From Candidatus Marispirochaeta associata (lineage in GTDB: Bacteria; Spirochaetota; Spirochaetia; JC444; Marispirochaetaceae): a DNA stretch of 64,000 nucleotides. The position numbers were made by a program, and so were the translations under genes. The stretch covers positions 415,001-479,000 of the forward strand of contig JWTM01000532.1 in assembly GCA_001749745.1 (NCBI GenBank). Direction: 5' to 3'. The notes under the pieces were generated by a model. The model was given only the letters and a program-made list of their open reading frames with translations. It searched no databases and had not been told where the DNA came from. Shown here one piece after another: positions 28,018 to 36,828 of the stretch; within the stretch, counting starts at the first letter, position 1; every line of letters begins with the position of its first letter.

Positions 28018-28982
28018 TGCCCGGGACCATCCTTTTCGATCAAGCCCAGATAAAATTCCTTAAGCTCCAGGGCCTCCGCTTTCATCTCGAGGAGCTCGCG
28101 TACCCGTTCGGTATCGGTCGGCGCAATCCGCGGGGCAGGCTGCGTCGCTTGAGCCGGTGCTTGGGTATTCACCTGGGACGCAAGCTGCTGATTTTCCCGC
28201 TGCAGGCGGTCGATCAGGGCCTGCTTCTCCTTGAGTTCGGCGTTCAACTCATCGAACTCCGATTGCAGATCCTCGGACATTACGACGGCTATCCGTTTCT
28301 GATACTCCGTCAGAGCCTGTTCGTAGGCCTTTTCCCGTTGCAGGAACTCTTCGACTGCGCGAAGATACTCCTCGTGACTGATCTTCAGCAGTTTGACCAG
28401 CTCGTTCTCCCGGTGCTTGAATTGAATCAGTTGCAGTCGGTATCGAGCGGCTTCGATCTTGAAACTCTCGGGGTATGAGTCGACGATGTGGGTATAGACG
28501 GTTTCCGCTTCATCGAAGTTACCCAGGCTATAGAGGGATTCTCCAATCCAGAAGAACCCGTTGGATACGTAGGGATCCTCAGGATAGCGGTTCACGAATC
28601 CGTAGAGAACCTGAATGGCCGCTTCGAACTCTCGCTGTAAATAGAGCAGCCTCCCCTTCTGGTACTCCCCTTCCGGATACAACCTGCTCTCGGGAAACTC
28701 GGCCAGAAAATATTCGAGGTTAACCTCGGCTTCTTCGTAATCGCCCATGGCGATGTAGGTCTTGGCGACCCAGAAATAGGCCTGGTCGTAAAAGCTCTCT
28801 AAATCCGAGCGGCTGATCAGGGTTCTGAACTCTCGCAGGGCGTCGATATAGCTCCGCTGCTGGTAGAGACGGATTCCTCGTTCCACCTGCTCGGGAACTT
28901 GAGCGCTGAGCGTAAGGACTGGCAAGAGAAGAAGTAGCCCGCACAGAGCGAACGTAAGTTCTTTTTTTCGGTTACTGCGCAC
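28014..28982 (-). CDS. Exported TPR/coiled-coil protein, YbgF-like plan
   Basis: 322 residues. A signal sequence (about 9-28) is followed by TPR units of the YbgF/BamD type (AYFWVAKTYIAMGDYEEAEV, GFFWIGESLYSLGNFDEAET). A C-terminal coiled coil follows (about 190-275), with a Q/A/P-rich linker. Such proteins act in the periplasm as adaptors for envelope assembly. It is the first gene of the trio that runs towards dtd. Confidence 0.75.
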   Translation of the reverse strand: MRSNRKKELTFALCGLLLLLPVLTLSAQVPEQVERGIRLYQQRSYIDALREFRTLISRSDLESFYDQAYFWVAKTYIAMGDYEEAEVNLEYFLAEFPESRLYPEGEYQKGRLLYLQREFEAAIQVLYGFVNRYPEDPYVSNGFFWIGESLYSLGNFDEAETVYTHIVDSYPESFKIEAARYRLQLIQFKHRENELVKLLKISHEEYLRAVEEFLQREKAYEQALTEYQKRIAVVMSEDLQSEFDELNAELKEKQALIDRLQRENQQLASQVNTQAPAQATQPAPRIAPTDTERVRELLEMKAEALELKEFYLGLIEKDGPGQ

Positions 28983-29037
28983 GAATATACCCCCGCTAGC
29001 ATTATCGACCTATAGAAAGGGGTCCATTACTGCTATC

Positions 29038-29691
29038 TTAGCCTGATCCCTTGAGCTCGGCTACCACCTGGGAGGGATTATCAGCCTTGAAGAATGCACT
29101 GCCGGCGACCATCACCTCCGCGCCGGCATCCCGGACCTCGCTTACGGTATCGCCGTTCACGCCCCCGTCGATGGAGATGCGGTATCTGTATCCGTGCTTC
29201 TGTTTCAATTCCTGAAGCTGCTCGATTTTTTTCAGCGTACCCGGGATAAGCTTCTGCCCGCCGTAACCGGGATTAACGGACATCACCAACACCAGATCGA
29301 CCTCGCCCAATATCTCCTGCAGCGCGGAGACCGGCGTGGAGGGAACGATCGATACCCCGGGTTTCACGCCAAGATCGCTGATACGCTGGATGAGCCGGTG
29401 GAGATGGACCGTAGCCTCAGCATGTACGGTAAGATAATCGGCGCCGGCGGCGGCGAAATCCTCGATATGGTTCTCCGGCCGTTCGATCATCAGGTGAACG
29501 TCGAGGGGAAGATCCGTAATCGTATCGATAGCCTGCACCATCTGGGAACCGAAGGTGATCGGCGGCACAAAGCTGCCGTCCATCACATCCAGATGCACCC
29601 AGTCTCCGCCGGCGGTTTCAATCAGTTTGATTGCGCCGGCGATATCGCTGAAATCGGAGGCGAGGATGGAAGGGGCTATCAGTCGTTCCAC
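29038..29691 (-). CDS. rpe: Ribulose-phosphate 3-epimerase
   Basis: 217 residues with a complete TIM barrel. The motifs are APSILASDFSDI, the metal-binding WVHLDVMDGSFVPPITFG (His and Asp ligands), LVLVMSVNPGYGGQKLI and the phosphate-binding ISIDGGVN and VMVAGSAFF. It interconverts ribulose-5-phosphate and xylulose-5-phosphate in the pentose phosphate pathway. It is 2 bases from the PASTA gene. Confidence 0.97.
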   Translation of the reverse strand: MERLIAPSILASDFSDIAGAIKLIETAGGDWVHLDVMDGSFVPPITFGSQMVQAIDTITDLPLDVHLMIERPENHIEDFAAAGADYLTVHAEATVHLHRLIQRISDLGVKPGVSIVPSTPVSALQEILGEVDLVLVMSVNPGYGGQKLIPGTLKKIEQLQELKQKHGYRYRISIDGGVNGDTVSEVRDAGAEVMVAGSAFFKADNPSQVVAELKGSG

Positions 29692-29693
29692 CC

Positions 29694-30725
29694 TTAGTTC
29701 TCCTGCTTGACCGTAAAGCGGATCTTCTCGGTCCCCTCGATCATCACCAGGAGGACTGAGTTCTCCGGTTCGAGATAAGGAACCGAGAGAAGTCCGCCCT
29801 GGTGCTTCAGTTCCAGACGGGTCTCTCGTTTTCCCTCCGGAGAGACGGCATCGATCGTAATCGTGGCGGGAATAGCGTAATTGGGAAGGCTCTTCTCCAG
29901 GATACCGAAAACGTAGCCCTCTGGGATATCCTCCGGCCTGGTAATTACCAGCTGATGAAGGCTGTCCCGGGGAACATCGCTGTCTGGGCTGGGGTTCTGG
30001 GAGACGACGATACCCGGCTCCTCGCCTTCGTCGGCTTCCCGGGCGGAGACGGTAAAGTTGATCTCCTGACGTATCAGGGAGTTGACCGCATCCATATAGG
30101 GCATGTCGGTATAGTCGAGAACTACAATGGAACCGGTCTGCGGGCCCCGGCTGACGATTAGCTGCATGTTGGTCTCGGCGCTGATCTCGGTTCCCGGTTC
30201 CGGCTTCTGGGAGATGATCGTCCCGGCGGGCAATTCATTGAAGACCCGTTGAATCGGCTCCTGGATGGTCAATAGCGGTCCGTGCACGGAAACAAGACTC
30301 TTGAGATGGATCTCCAGATCGTCGATATTCCATCCGACGTAGTTGTCGACCCGTTCGATAATAGAGCCTTTACTGACTCGAAGTACGATCTTCGACTTTG
30401 CCTTTACGATAGCCCCGGGATTCGGATCCTGCTCGAGGACCGTCCCCTTGTCGGCCGGCGTAGAGGAGTAGCGCAGTTGGATGTGGGGGTAAAGTTCCTT
30501 CTCCTGGAGGGATACCAGGGCATTCTCCAGGTCGTTCCCGATCACATCGGGAACCATGGTCTGTTCCTGTCCGCGCACAGAGACCATGAAGACCGACAAT
30601 CCGGCAAGCCCCATAAGAATAATTGCGCCCAGAGATAAAAATATTACGGTCTTAAAATAGCGATGTTCGGGGCTGTCCTGTTCGTTTGGCAGTAAGGATT
30701 TAAGTCTCGCCAGTATTCCGCTCAT
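29694..30725 (-). CDS. Membrane-anchored PASTA-domain protein (no kinase domain)
   Basis: 343 residues. A short cytosolic head is followed by a membrane helix (about 27-50) and then by three PASTA-like modules. Typical signatures are VPDVIGNDLENALVSLQEKE, GTVLEQDPNPGAIV, GTIISQKPEPGTEIS and GIVVSQNPSPDSDVP. PASTA modules bind peptidoglycan fragments, and in many Gram-positive bacteria they sit on Ser/Thr kinases or PBPs. Here there is no catalytic domain. It overlaps fmt by 4 bases. Confidence 0.85.
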   Translation of the reverse strand: MSGILARLKSLLPNEQDSPEHRYFKTVIFLSLGAIILMGLAGLSVFMVSVRGQEQTMVPDVIGNDLENALVSLQEKELYPHIQLRYSSTPADKGTVLEQDPNPGAIVKAKSKIVLRVSKGSIIERVDNYVGWNIDDLEIHLKSLVSVHGPLLTIQEPIQRVFNELPAGTIISQKPEPGTEISAETNMQLIVSRGPQTGSIVVLDYTDMPYMDAVNSLIRQEINFTVSAREADEGEEPGIVVSQNPSPDSDVPRDSLHQLVITRPEDIPEGYVFGILEKSLPNYAIPATITIDAVSPEGKRETRLELKHQGGLLSVPYLEPENSVLLVMIEGTEKIRFTVKQEN

Positions 30726-31660
30726 CGGTTTCCTCCAAGAGTAGCTCCTTCAATTCCGCGGACGCCGTTCATGAAGGCTTTCCACGGCAGGCGCTTTTTC
30801 CCCTGCAACTGCAGGCTGCGGAGAGCGAGAAGACCCGACCCCGTTTGTACCAAAATTCCGTCGCTCTTGTCTACTGCGACCACCTTGCCGGGTGATTCTG
30901 ATTCGCCGCCATCGTTTATCGGCATGCTCTCCCAGAGGGAGAGCTTCTTTCCCTCCAACCAGGTGAATGCGCCCGGCCAGGGATTGAAGGCCCGCACTCG
31001 ACGGTCGATCTCGACGGCCGGCAGGTTCCACGCTATCTCCCCGTCATTCTTACGGATCAATCCGAAATAGCTGGCCCCCGACTCATCCTGAAGCGTCGCA
31101 TCGGCAGTACCTGCTTCGATGCGCCGTACGGTCTCGAGAAGCGCCTCCGCTCCCCGTTCCGCCGCCATCTCAGTCAGTTCGGCGGTGGTCTCTCTCCCCT
31201 CCAGGGGATAGCTCCGTTGGGTATAGATATCGCCGGCGTCCATCTCCAGGGAGATCCGCTGTACGCTCAAGCCCCACTCCTCTTCTCCCGCGAGAATTGT
31301 CGCCGGAAGCGGCGCGGGCCCCCGGAATTTGGGAAGCAGCGACGGGTGCAGGTTTACCCCGCCCCGGGGAAAGAGCTCTAAGAATTTCGGACCGAAGATC
31401 TTGCCGTAGGCGACCACCGCTAAGAGGTCGGCCTCGAAAGGCCGGATATCCTCCCGGGCTGCCTTGCCGAGCCTTTCGGGAGTTACTACCGGTAGACCAA
31501 AACTCGAGGCCAGCTCCTTTACCGGTGAAGGAGTCGGCTGCTTACTGCGTCCTTTGGGGGCGTCGGGACTGCTGAGCACCGCGGCAACATAACCGTGTTC
31601 ATGGAGAAGACGCAGGCTGGGCAGGGCGATCTCCGGTGTTCCGGCGAAGAGTACCCTCAT
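30722..31660 (-). CDS. fmt: Methionyl-tRNA formyltransferase
   Basis: 312 residues. The opening MRVLFAGTPEIALPSL and the catalytic NLHPSLLPKFRGPAP (Asn-His region) are diagnostic. A C-terminal OB-like domain starts near residue 205. It formylates Met-tRNAi using 10-formyl-tetrahydrofolate. It is coupled by a 4-base overlap to def, which removes the same formyl group. Confidence 0.97.
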   Translation of the reverse strand: MRVLFAGTPEIALPSLRLLHEHGYVAAVLSSPDAPKGRSKQPTPSPVKELASSFGLPVVTPERLGKAAREDIRPFEADLLAVVAYGKIFGPKFLELFPRGGVNLHPSLLPKFRGPAPLPATILAGEEEWGLSVQRISLEMDAGDIYTQRSYPLEGRETTAELTEMAAERGAEALLETVRRIEAGTADATLQDESGASYFGLIRKNDGEIAWNLPAVEIDRRVRAFNPWPGAFTWLEGKKLSLWESMPINDGGESESPGKVVAVDKSDGILVQTGSGLLALRSLQLQGKKRLPWKAFMNGVRGIEGATLGGNR

Positions 31661-32151
31661 GCGCTCTTGATGCTGTGCTTCTTCTGGTACTCTTTGACCA
31701 GCTTCTGACGCTTACGATCACTGAGATGATCGATGAAGAGCACCCCGTTCAGATGATCAAGTTCGTGCTGGATGACCCGGGCCAGAATCCCATCGGCATC
31801 GATCCTGAAGGGGCGTCCCTTCTGATTGAAGGCTTGAATCTGCACTTGAGCCGGTCGAACGACATCGGCATAGACCCCGGGGATACTCAAGCAGCCCTCC
31901 TCGTAGGGATCGGTCTCCTCCGAGGTAAGGGTAATCTCCGGATTAATAAACACATAGAGCTTATGTCCGTCGGGTTGGCAGAGGAAGAGTCTCTTCGATA
32001 CCCCAACCTGGGGAGCGGCCAAACCGATCCCCTCGCCGCGCATCGCGTCCGCCATATCTTGTATAAGTTTATCGAGATTCTCGTCGAACTCCGTTACCGG
32101 TTCGGCCGTTTGACGCAGGACCTCTTCGCCTAAAGTTACGATATCAATCAT
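31657..32151 (-). CDS. def: Peptide deformylase
   Basis: 164 residues from the ATG at 32151, which yields the family-type N-terminus MIDIVTLGEEVLRQ; a TTG at 32190 would add 13 residues. The three motifs are GIGLAAPQVG, EEGCLS (Cys metal ligand) and HELDH (HExxH metal site). The metalloenzyme removes N-terminal formyl groups from nascent proteins. It lies downstream of priA. Confidence 0.97.
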   Translation of the reverse strand: MIDIVTLGEEVLRQTAEPVTEFDENLDKLIQDMADAMRGEGIGLAAPQVGVSKRLFLCQPDGHKLYVFINPEITLTSEETDPYEEGCLSIPGVYADVVRPAQVQIQAFNQKGRPFRIDADGILARVIQHELDHLNGVLFIDHLSDRKRQKLVKEYQKKHSIKSA

Positions 32152-32204
32152 ATCAAAATAGTACCGAAAAGGGGTTGCCGGGTCAATCAAGCCTCTCTCT
32201 TTGC

Positions 32205-34154
32205 CTAGAGCAGAGAGACCGGATCCGCATCTATTTCGCGGTAGATTCCGGAGGGGCTGGGTATCTGCTCCAGAAAATGGGAGAGCAGCCGGTGGAGGGC
32301 CGAGAAATTCCCTCCCCGGAGCATTAAATGGGTCCGGTAATTGCCGGCAATGAGTGCTATGGGGGCCTCGGCCGGACCTAAGAGCTCGATACCCGCCGGT
32401 AGATCCCGTTCGATATAGCGGGAGAGTTGGTCGGCGGCCTGTATAACCTTCGCCTTGTCCTTTCCGCGGAACAGGATGCGTACGATGCGGGCGAAAGGCG
32501 GAAACTTGAGCATCCGCCGTACCGCGAGCTCAGTGCGGTAGAACTCCTCCTGCTTCCCTTCCGCCGCCAGTCGGATGGCCGGCGCCTCGGGATGGTAGGT
32601 CTGTATGACTACCTCGCCGTCGGGATGAAAACGCCCGGCCCGGCCGGCCACCTGGGTCAGCAAGGAGAAGGTACGCTCAGCGGCCCGGAAGTCGGGAAGC
32701 ATCAGGGTTGTGTCGGCCATGACGATACCGACCAGACGCACGCCGGGAAAATTGAGGCCCTTGGCCACCATCTGGGTCCCCAAGAGCAGATCGATCTCTC
32801 GCTTCCGGAACCGGGTAAGGATCTTCTCCAGACTCCCCTTCTTCTGCACCGAATCGGTATCGACCCGGGCGATGCGGGCCTCGGGAAAGAGTCGCGTGAT
32901 TTCACCCTCGATGCCCTCGGTACCGTAGCCCGAATACCCCACATCCAGGGAACCGCACTCGGGGCAGACCTCCACCGGTCGCTCCTGATAACCGCAGTAG
33001 TGGCACAGCATCACATTGCGCTGTTTATGGTAGGTAAGGGATACCGAACAGTGAGAACAGCGCATCTCGTAGCCGCAGCTGCGGCAATGGAAGAAGTAGG
33101 AGAATCCCCGACGGTTGAGGAAGAGAATAGCCTGACGCTTATCCTGAAGACAGGCCATCAGAGCCCGCTGCAGCTCGCCGCTCAGTATCCCCTGCTCTCC
33201 CCGCATCTCAACAATGCGGATCTCCGGTTCGGCTCCCCCGGCAAGGCGTTGGGTTAGCCGATACTCCCTCAGGCGGCCGTCCTCCATCAGTTGTCGCGCC
33301 TCGACCGAGGGGGTGGCGCTCCCCATCACCAGCCTGGCGTCGGTATCGGCAATTCGGTACTGGGCAACCTGCCGGGCATGATAGCGGGGAGAGGAGCCGG
33401 ATTTATAGGAGCCCTCGTGCTCCTCGTCGATTATAATCAATCCCAGATCCCTAAGCGGCGCAAAGACCGCACTGCGGGCGCCGATAACGAATCGAGCCTC
33501 TCCTTTTTTAATCCTGCGCCACTCGGTCAGCTTCTGGGAGGGGGTAATCCGCGAGTGCCAGACCGAGACGGTATCCCCGAAGCGGCGCCGGGCCTCGGCG
33601 ACGATCTGATGGGTAAGGGATATCTCCGGGACCAGGTAGATAACCCCCTTCCCCGCGGCGAGAAGATCGGCGGCCACCCGGAGATAGACCTCGGTTTTTC
33701 CGGAACCGGTTATACCGTAGAGGTAGGATGAGCCGTCCTCTTGTCCGAGAATACCGTCTATCGCCTGCTGCTGCTCGGCAGAGAGGCGGACATCCGTAAG
33801 GGGCACATCCTCATCGGGAAGCGAACTCGCGAGGGTGCTCTCCCGCTTCCCGCCGGGAAGCATCAGCGCCAGCGTCTCGCCGGGAGAAGAGAAGTAGCGC
33901 TTGGCAATCCACCGGGCCAGACGAATCTCCTCCTCCCCGAAAAGCGGCTCTTCATCGAGCACCCGGGTAATGCTCTTAATAGAAAAATCTCCGTCCGGGG
34001 CGGTTTCACTCAAAGCGACCACAAAGCCGACGCTCTTCCGGCCGCGGAAATTAACCTCCGCTCGGCAGCCGATCTCACAGTAGCTCTCTTCATCGACCGC
34101 GTAGGTGAAGCTTGTGGCGAGGGGGATATTGAGCAGAACCTCGGCGTAGCGCAT
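32205..34154 (-). CDS. priA: Primosomal replication restart helicase PriA
   Basis: 649 residues, somewhat shorter than the E. coli enzyme. Walker A is GITGSGKTEV (near residue 149) and the DExH box is IIDEEHEGSYK. Eight zinc-binding cysteines lie near residues 355-400 (CRSCGYEMRCSHC, CHYCGY, CPECGS). Helicase motifs LLGTQMVAKGLNFPGV and TQVAGRAGR follow. PriA reloads the replisome at stalled forks. Confidence 0.97.
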   Translation of the reverse strand: MRYAEVLLNIPLATSFTYAVDEESYCEIGCRAEVNFRGRKSVGFVVALSETAPDGDFSIKSITRVLDEEPLFGEEEIRLARWIAKRYFSSPGETLALMLPGGKRESTLASSLPDEDVPLTDVRLSAEQQQAIDGILGQEDGSSYLYGITGSGKTEVYLRVAADLLAAGKGVIYLVPEISLTHQIVAEARRRFGDTVSVWHSRITPSQKLTEWRRIKKGEARFVIGARSAVFAPLRDLGLIIIDEEHEGSYKSGSSPRYHARQVAQYRIADTDARLVMGSATPSVEARQLMEDGRLREYRLTQRLAGGAEPEIRIVEMRGEQGILSGELQRALMACLQDKRQAILFLNRRGFSYFFHCRSCGYEMRCSHCSVSLTYHKQRNVMLCHYCGYQERPVEVCPECGSLDVGYSGYGTEGIEGEITRLFPEARIARVDTDSVQKKGSLEKILTRFRKREIDLLLGTQMVAKGLNFPGVRLVGIVMADTTLMLPDFRAAERTFSLLTQVAGRAGRFHPDGEVVIQTYHPEAPAIRLAAEGKQEEFYRTELAVRRMLKFPPFARIVRILFRGKDKAKVIQAADQLSRYIERDLPAGIELLGPAEAPIALIAGNYRTHLMLRGGNFSALHRLLSHFLEQIPSPSGIYREIDADPVSLL

Positions 34155-34163
34155 TACCGCAGC

Positions 34164-34877
34164 CTAGCCCAGATCGGCAAGAAGGTTTTTCAAAAGCTGC
34201 AGATCCTCCCAGACCGGCCGCCGGAGTTCGGCGTTTCTGAGGACGGCGCTCGGATGATAGGTAACCACCACGGGGATATTTTTAAAGCTATGCAGCGATC
34301 CGCGCATCCTGGAGAGGCTGGCCTGCTCGTCGCCGCTGATCTTTCGACCGGCGAAGCGTCCCAGGCACAGAATGCTCTTGGGCTGGAGCAGCTCGATCTG
34401 CTTTAACAGATACGGGAGACAGGCCTCCATCTCCTCTGCTTCGGGATCGCGATTATTGGGAGGCCGGCATTTAATCACGTTGCCGATAAAGACCTCGTTC
34501 TCCCGGGAGAGCCCGATCGCGGCGAGCCATTTATCAAGGTACTGACCGGCCCGGCCGACAAAGGGGCGCCCGGTCTCGTCCTCGCCGCCTCCGGGACCTT
34601 CGCCGATAACCATGACCAGGGGGTTGGCAGCCCCTTCTCCGGGGACGGCATTCTTTCGCAGGGAGCCCAACTGGCAGGCTTTGCAGCGTCTAATCAGATC
34701 GCCTAAGGCATCGATACTCGTCACCGAGTCGAGGGGACGCGCCTCAGCTGAGCCGGTGTCTCTCCGGCTGCGTTTCGGAGTCGGAGCCTGATCCCTCCCG
34801 CGGCGGTACTCGCCGTGCTGCAGGTCCTCCACGTCGCAGAGAATGTCCCAGATTTCAGATACGGAATTCTTCATCAT
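34164..34877 (-). CDS. Uracil-DNA glycosylase, family 4-like (Fe-S)
   Basis: 237 residues from the ATG at 34877 (AAGG about 6 bases upstream); a TTG 6 bases earlier is possible. Cysteines at CKACQLG and further downstream (CRPPNNRDPEAEEMEACL) match the 4Fe-4S ligands of family 4/5 enzymes. The catalytic loop is GEGPGGGEDETGRPFVG and the DNA-binding motif is YHPSAVLRN. It removes uracil from DNA. The first about 60 residues are a charged non-conserved extension. It overlaps truA by 23 bases. Confidence 0.92.
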   Translation of the reverse strand: MMKNSVSEIWDILCDVEDLQHGEYRRGRDQAPTPKRSRRDTGSAEARPLDSVTSIDALGDLIRRCKACQLGSLRKNAVPGEGAANPLVMVIGEGPGGGEDETGRPFVGRAGQYLDKWLAAIGLSRENEVFIGNVIKCRPPNNRDPEAEEMEACLPYLLKQIELLQPKSILCLGRFAGRKISGDEQASLSRMRGSLHSFKNIPVVVTYHPSAVLRNAELRRPVWEDLQLLKNLLADLG

Positions 34878-35607
34878 ATTCAACCTTATAAAGAAAAAGT
34901 CCCATCGCCGGTGCGGTAACCCCCGCGGCCGACCGTTCCCCGGAAGCCAGAATCCTCGCCAACTCCTCCGGACCGCGTCCCTGCGCTTCCATCTCGAGCA
35001 GGGTCCCCACGATGGAGCGAACCATTCGCCACAGAAAGGCGTTGCCGCTTATCTGGAAGAGAATCATCTCGCCCAACGGGAAAAAGAGGGCGCTCTCGAT
35101 GCGGCGTACCCGCGACTCCGAGGGATCTCCGGCGGCGGTGAAAGTAGAAAAATCGTGGGTCCCCACCAGCATACGGGCCAGGGCGTTGAGCCGCTGGAGA
35201 TTCGGTCTCCCCTTCAGGGCCAGGGCGTAGCGCGAATCGAAGGGCGTTGCCTTCCTTCCCGGAATTATCTGGTAGCGATAGCTCCGCAGCCGAGCACTAA
35301 AACGGGCGTGAAAGCGGGGGCTAACCTCGCCGCTGCGGAGAATTCTAACCCCCAGCGGTAGGGCGCCGTTCAGCGCCGGAGTGTACTTCTGCGGCGGAAT
35401 AGAGGCCTCCGTATCGAAATGGGCGGTCTGACAACGGGCATGTACCCCCGAATCGGTTCTGCCGGATCCAATCACCCGGATCTCTTCGCCGGTCAAGCTC
35501 AGGAGAGCTTCCTCGATGGCCCCCTGCACGCTCGGATCGGTTTTCTGTAGCTGCCAGCCGCAGAACTCCCCCCCGTCATAGCTCAGATCGATCCTAATCC
35601 TCGGCAT
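34855..35607 (-). CDS. truA: tRNA pseudouridine(38-40) synthase
   Basis: 250 residues from the ATG at 35607, chosen for the GAGGAG site just upstream; a TTG 12 bases earlier is weaker. The motifs are IDLSYDGGEFCGWQ, the catalytic aspartate in GSGRTDSGVHA, YRYQI and the C-terminal FLWRMVRSIVGTLLE. It forms pseudouridine in the tRNA anticodon arm. It overlaps the DUF2225 gene by 14 bases. Confidence 0.96.
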   Translation of the reverse strand: MPRIRIDLSYDGGEFCGWQLQKTDPSVQGAIEEALLSLTGEEIRVIGSGRTDSGVHARCQTAHFDTEASIPPQKYTPALNGALPLGVRILRSGEVSPRFHARFSARLRSYRYQIIPGRKATPFDSRYALALKGRPNLQRLNALARMLVGTHDFSTFTAAGDPSESRVRRIESALFFPLGEMILFQISGNAFLWRMVRSIVGTLLEMEAQGRGPEELARILASGERSAAGVTAPAMGLFLYKVEYDEEFRI

Positions 35608-36451
35608 TCGACTCCTCAAACTCCTTGAGGGCCTCGTTTATCTCCTCGTAGAGATCCCGGGAGTGCTGCAGCAGGATCTCCGGCTTATCCTTGGACGCCT
35701 TGCCCATACCGAAGATCCGAGCCACAATCCGTTTGGCGAGCACCAGGGACTGACGCCTTTTCTCCTTATCCTCATGGGGGCCATAGCGGAACTCCAGATA
35801 GGCGGCCAGAAAGAGCACCCCGTCGTAGCCGTAGTTCTTATCCAGATCCGGCCCCAGGGGACCCGCGTTGCCGATACTCTCGGTCCCGTCGGACTCATAC
35901 TCAACCGCCAGGGTGTAGAAGAAACGCGCTTTTCGATAGAAGAGCCGAGCGAGATAGTCGAAGTTCTCGTCGGGCCTCTTGCCATGCAGATCATTGCAGA
36001 GCCAGGCGGCCCGCAGGGAGGCGATCCCCTGCTTGATAGAGGGCGCTACAGATTTCGGAAAATAGTCGTAGCACATTACCGCAAAATAGTAGGCCGCAAC
36101 CCCCTCGCGCAGCGTGCGGGGCTCGGTAAATTCGAGTTCGGGAAATATGGGCCGAATAGTGGCTATCCGTTTGTCCATCTCCTGGCGCAGGATCTCGATC
36201 TGCTCCTCGGGCGGATTCGGGAAATCGGCCTGAAAGGCGGCGTAAAAGCAGGATGGGCAGACGGTTATCGGGTAGACTAAGGGATTGACCTCCCCGAACT
36301 TGCGGTTGACCTCGTAGAGTCTGCGCAGCTCTCCGGTCAGCTCCGCCGCTATCAGCCGTCCGCTGCCGGTCAGCATCTCCTCCCGATGAAAGGAGGCCCC
36401 GCAGACGGGGCAGTTCATCGGGTTCTTGGCGTAGAACGAGATCTTTTTCAT
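35594..36451 (-). CDS. DUF2225 family protein with zinc-ribbon-like cysteines
   Basis: 285 residues. Two CxxC pairs, NCPVCGASF near residue 13 and CPSCFYAAF near residue 65, look like metal-binding knuckles. They are followed by a helical domain with TPR-like patterns (AYYFAVMCYDYFPKS and LFYRKARFFYTLAVEYE). This is the plan of the DUF2225 family, common in spirochaetes and Firmicutes and without a known function. It overlaps acpS by 4 bases. Confidence 0.85.
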   Translation of the reverse strand: MKKISFYAKNPMNCPVCGASFHREEMLTGSGRLIAAELTGELRRLYEVNRKFGEVNPLVYPITVCPSCFYAAFQADFPNPPEEQIEILRQEMDKRIATIRPIFPELEFTEPRTLREGVAAYYFAVMCYDYFPKSVAPSIKQGIASLRAAWLCNDLHGKRPDENFDYLARLFYRKARFFYTLAVEYESDGTESIGNAGPLGPDLDKNYGYDGVLFLAAYLEFRYGPHEDKEKRRQSLVLAKRIVARIFGMGKASKDKPEILLQHSRDLYEEINEALKEFEESNAED

Positions 36452-36828
36452 GCATCGTCCCCTTCAATAACGATCATCGCCACGGCATTATCCCGCTCAT
36501 GGGTCATGGAGAGATGTATTCTGGTGCCCCCGAACTCTTCCAAAGCCCTTTTAGCCCGGCCGTAAAGCTCGATATCGGGATTGCCGTTATGGTTATTAAT
36601 GACCCGGATCTCTTTCAGAATCAGGCCGTGAAGCCCGGTGCCCAAGGCCTTCCCGAAGGCCTCTTTCGCGGCGAACCGGGCAGCCAGCGAGAGGGGGGCG
36701 GATTTTCCCCGGGAAGCGACGTCGATCAGCTCCTGGGGATGGAAGTAGCGCTTGAGAAGCCGGTCGTCATGCTGCCAATGCTCCATGCGACTGACGTGTA
36801 CGATATCGATGCCTATGCCGAGAATCAC
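36448..36828 (-). CDS. acpS: Holo-[acyl-carrier-protein] synthase
   Basis: 126 residues. GIGIDIVHVSRME at the start carries the Mg-binding Asp, and ARFAAKEAFGKALG contains the second acidic ligand. LSMTHERDNAVAMIV is the conserved C-terminal strand. It transfers 4'-phosphopantetheine from CoA to acyl carrier protein. It overlaps the CdaR-like gene by 4 bases. Confidence 0.96.
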   Translation of the reverse strand: MILGIGIDIVHVSRMEHWQHDDRLLKRYFHPQELIDVASRGKSAPLSLAARFAAKEAFGKALGTGLHGLILKEIRVINNHNGNPDIELYGRAKRALEEFGGTRIHLSMTHERDNAVAMIVIEGDDA

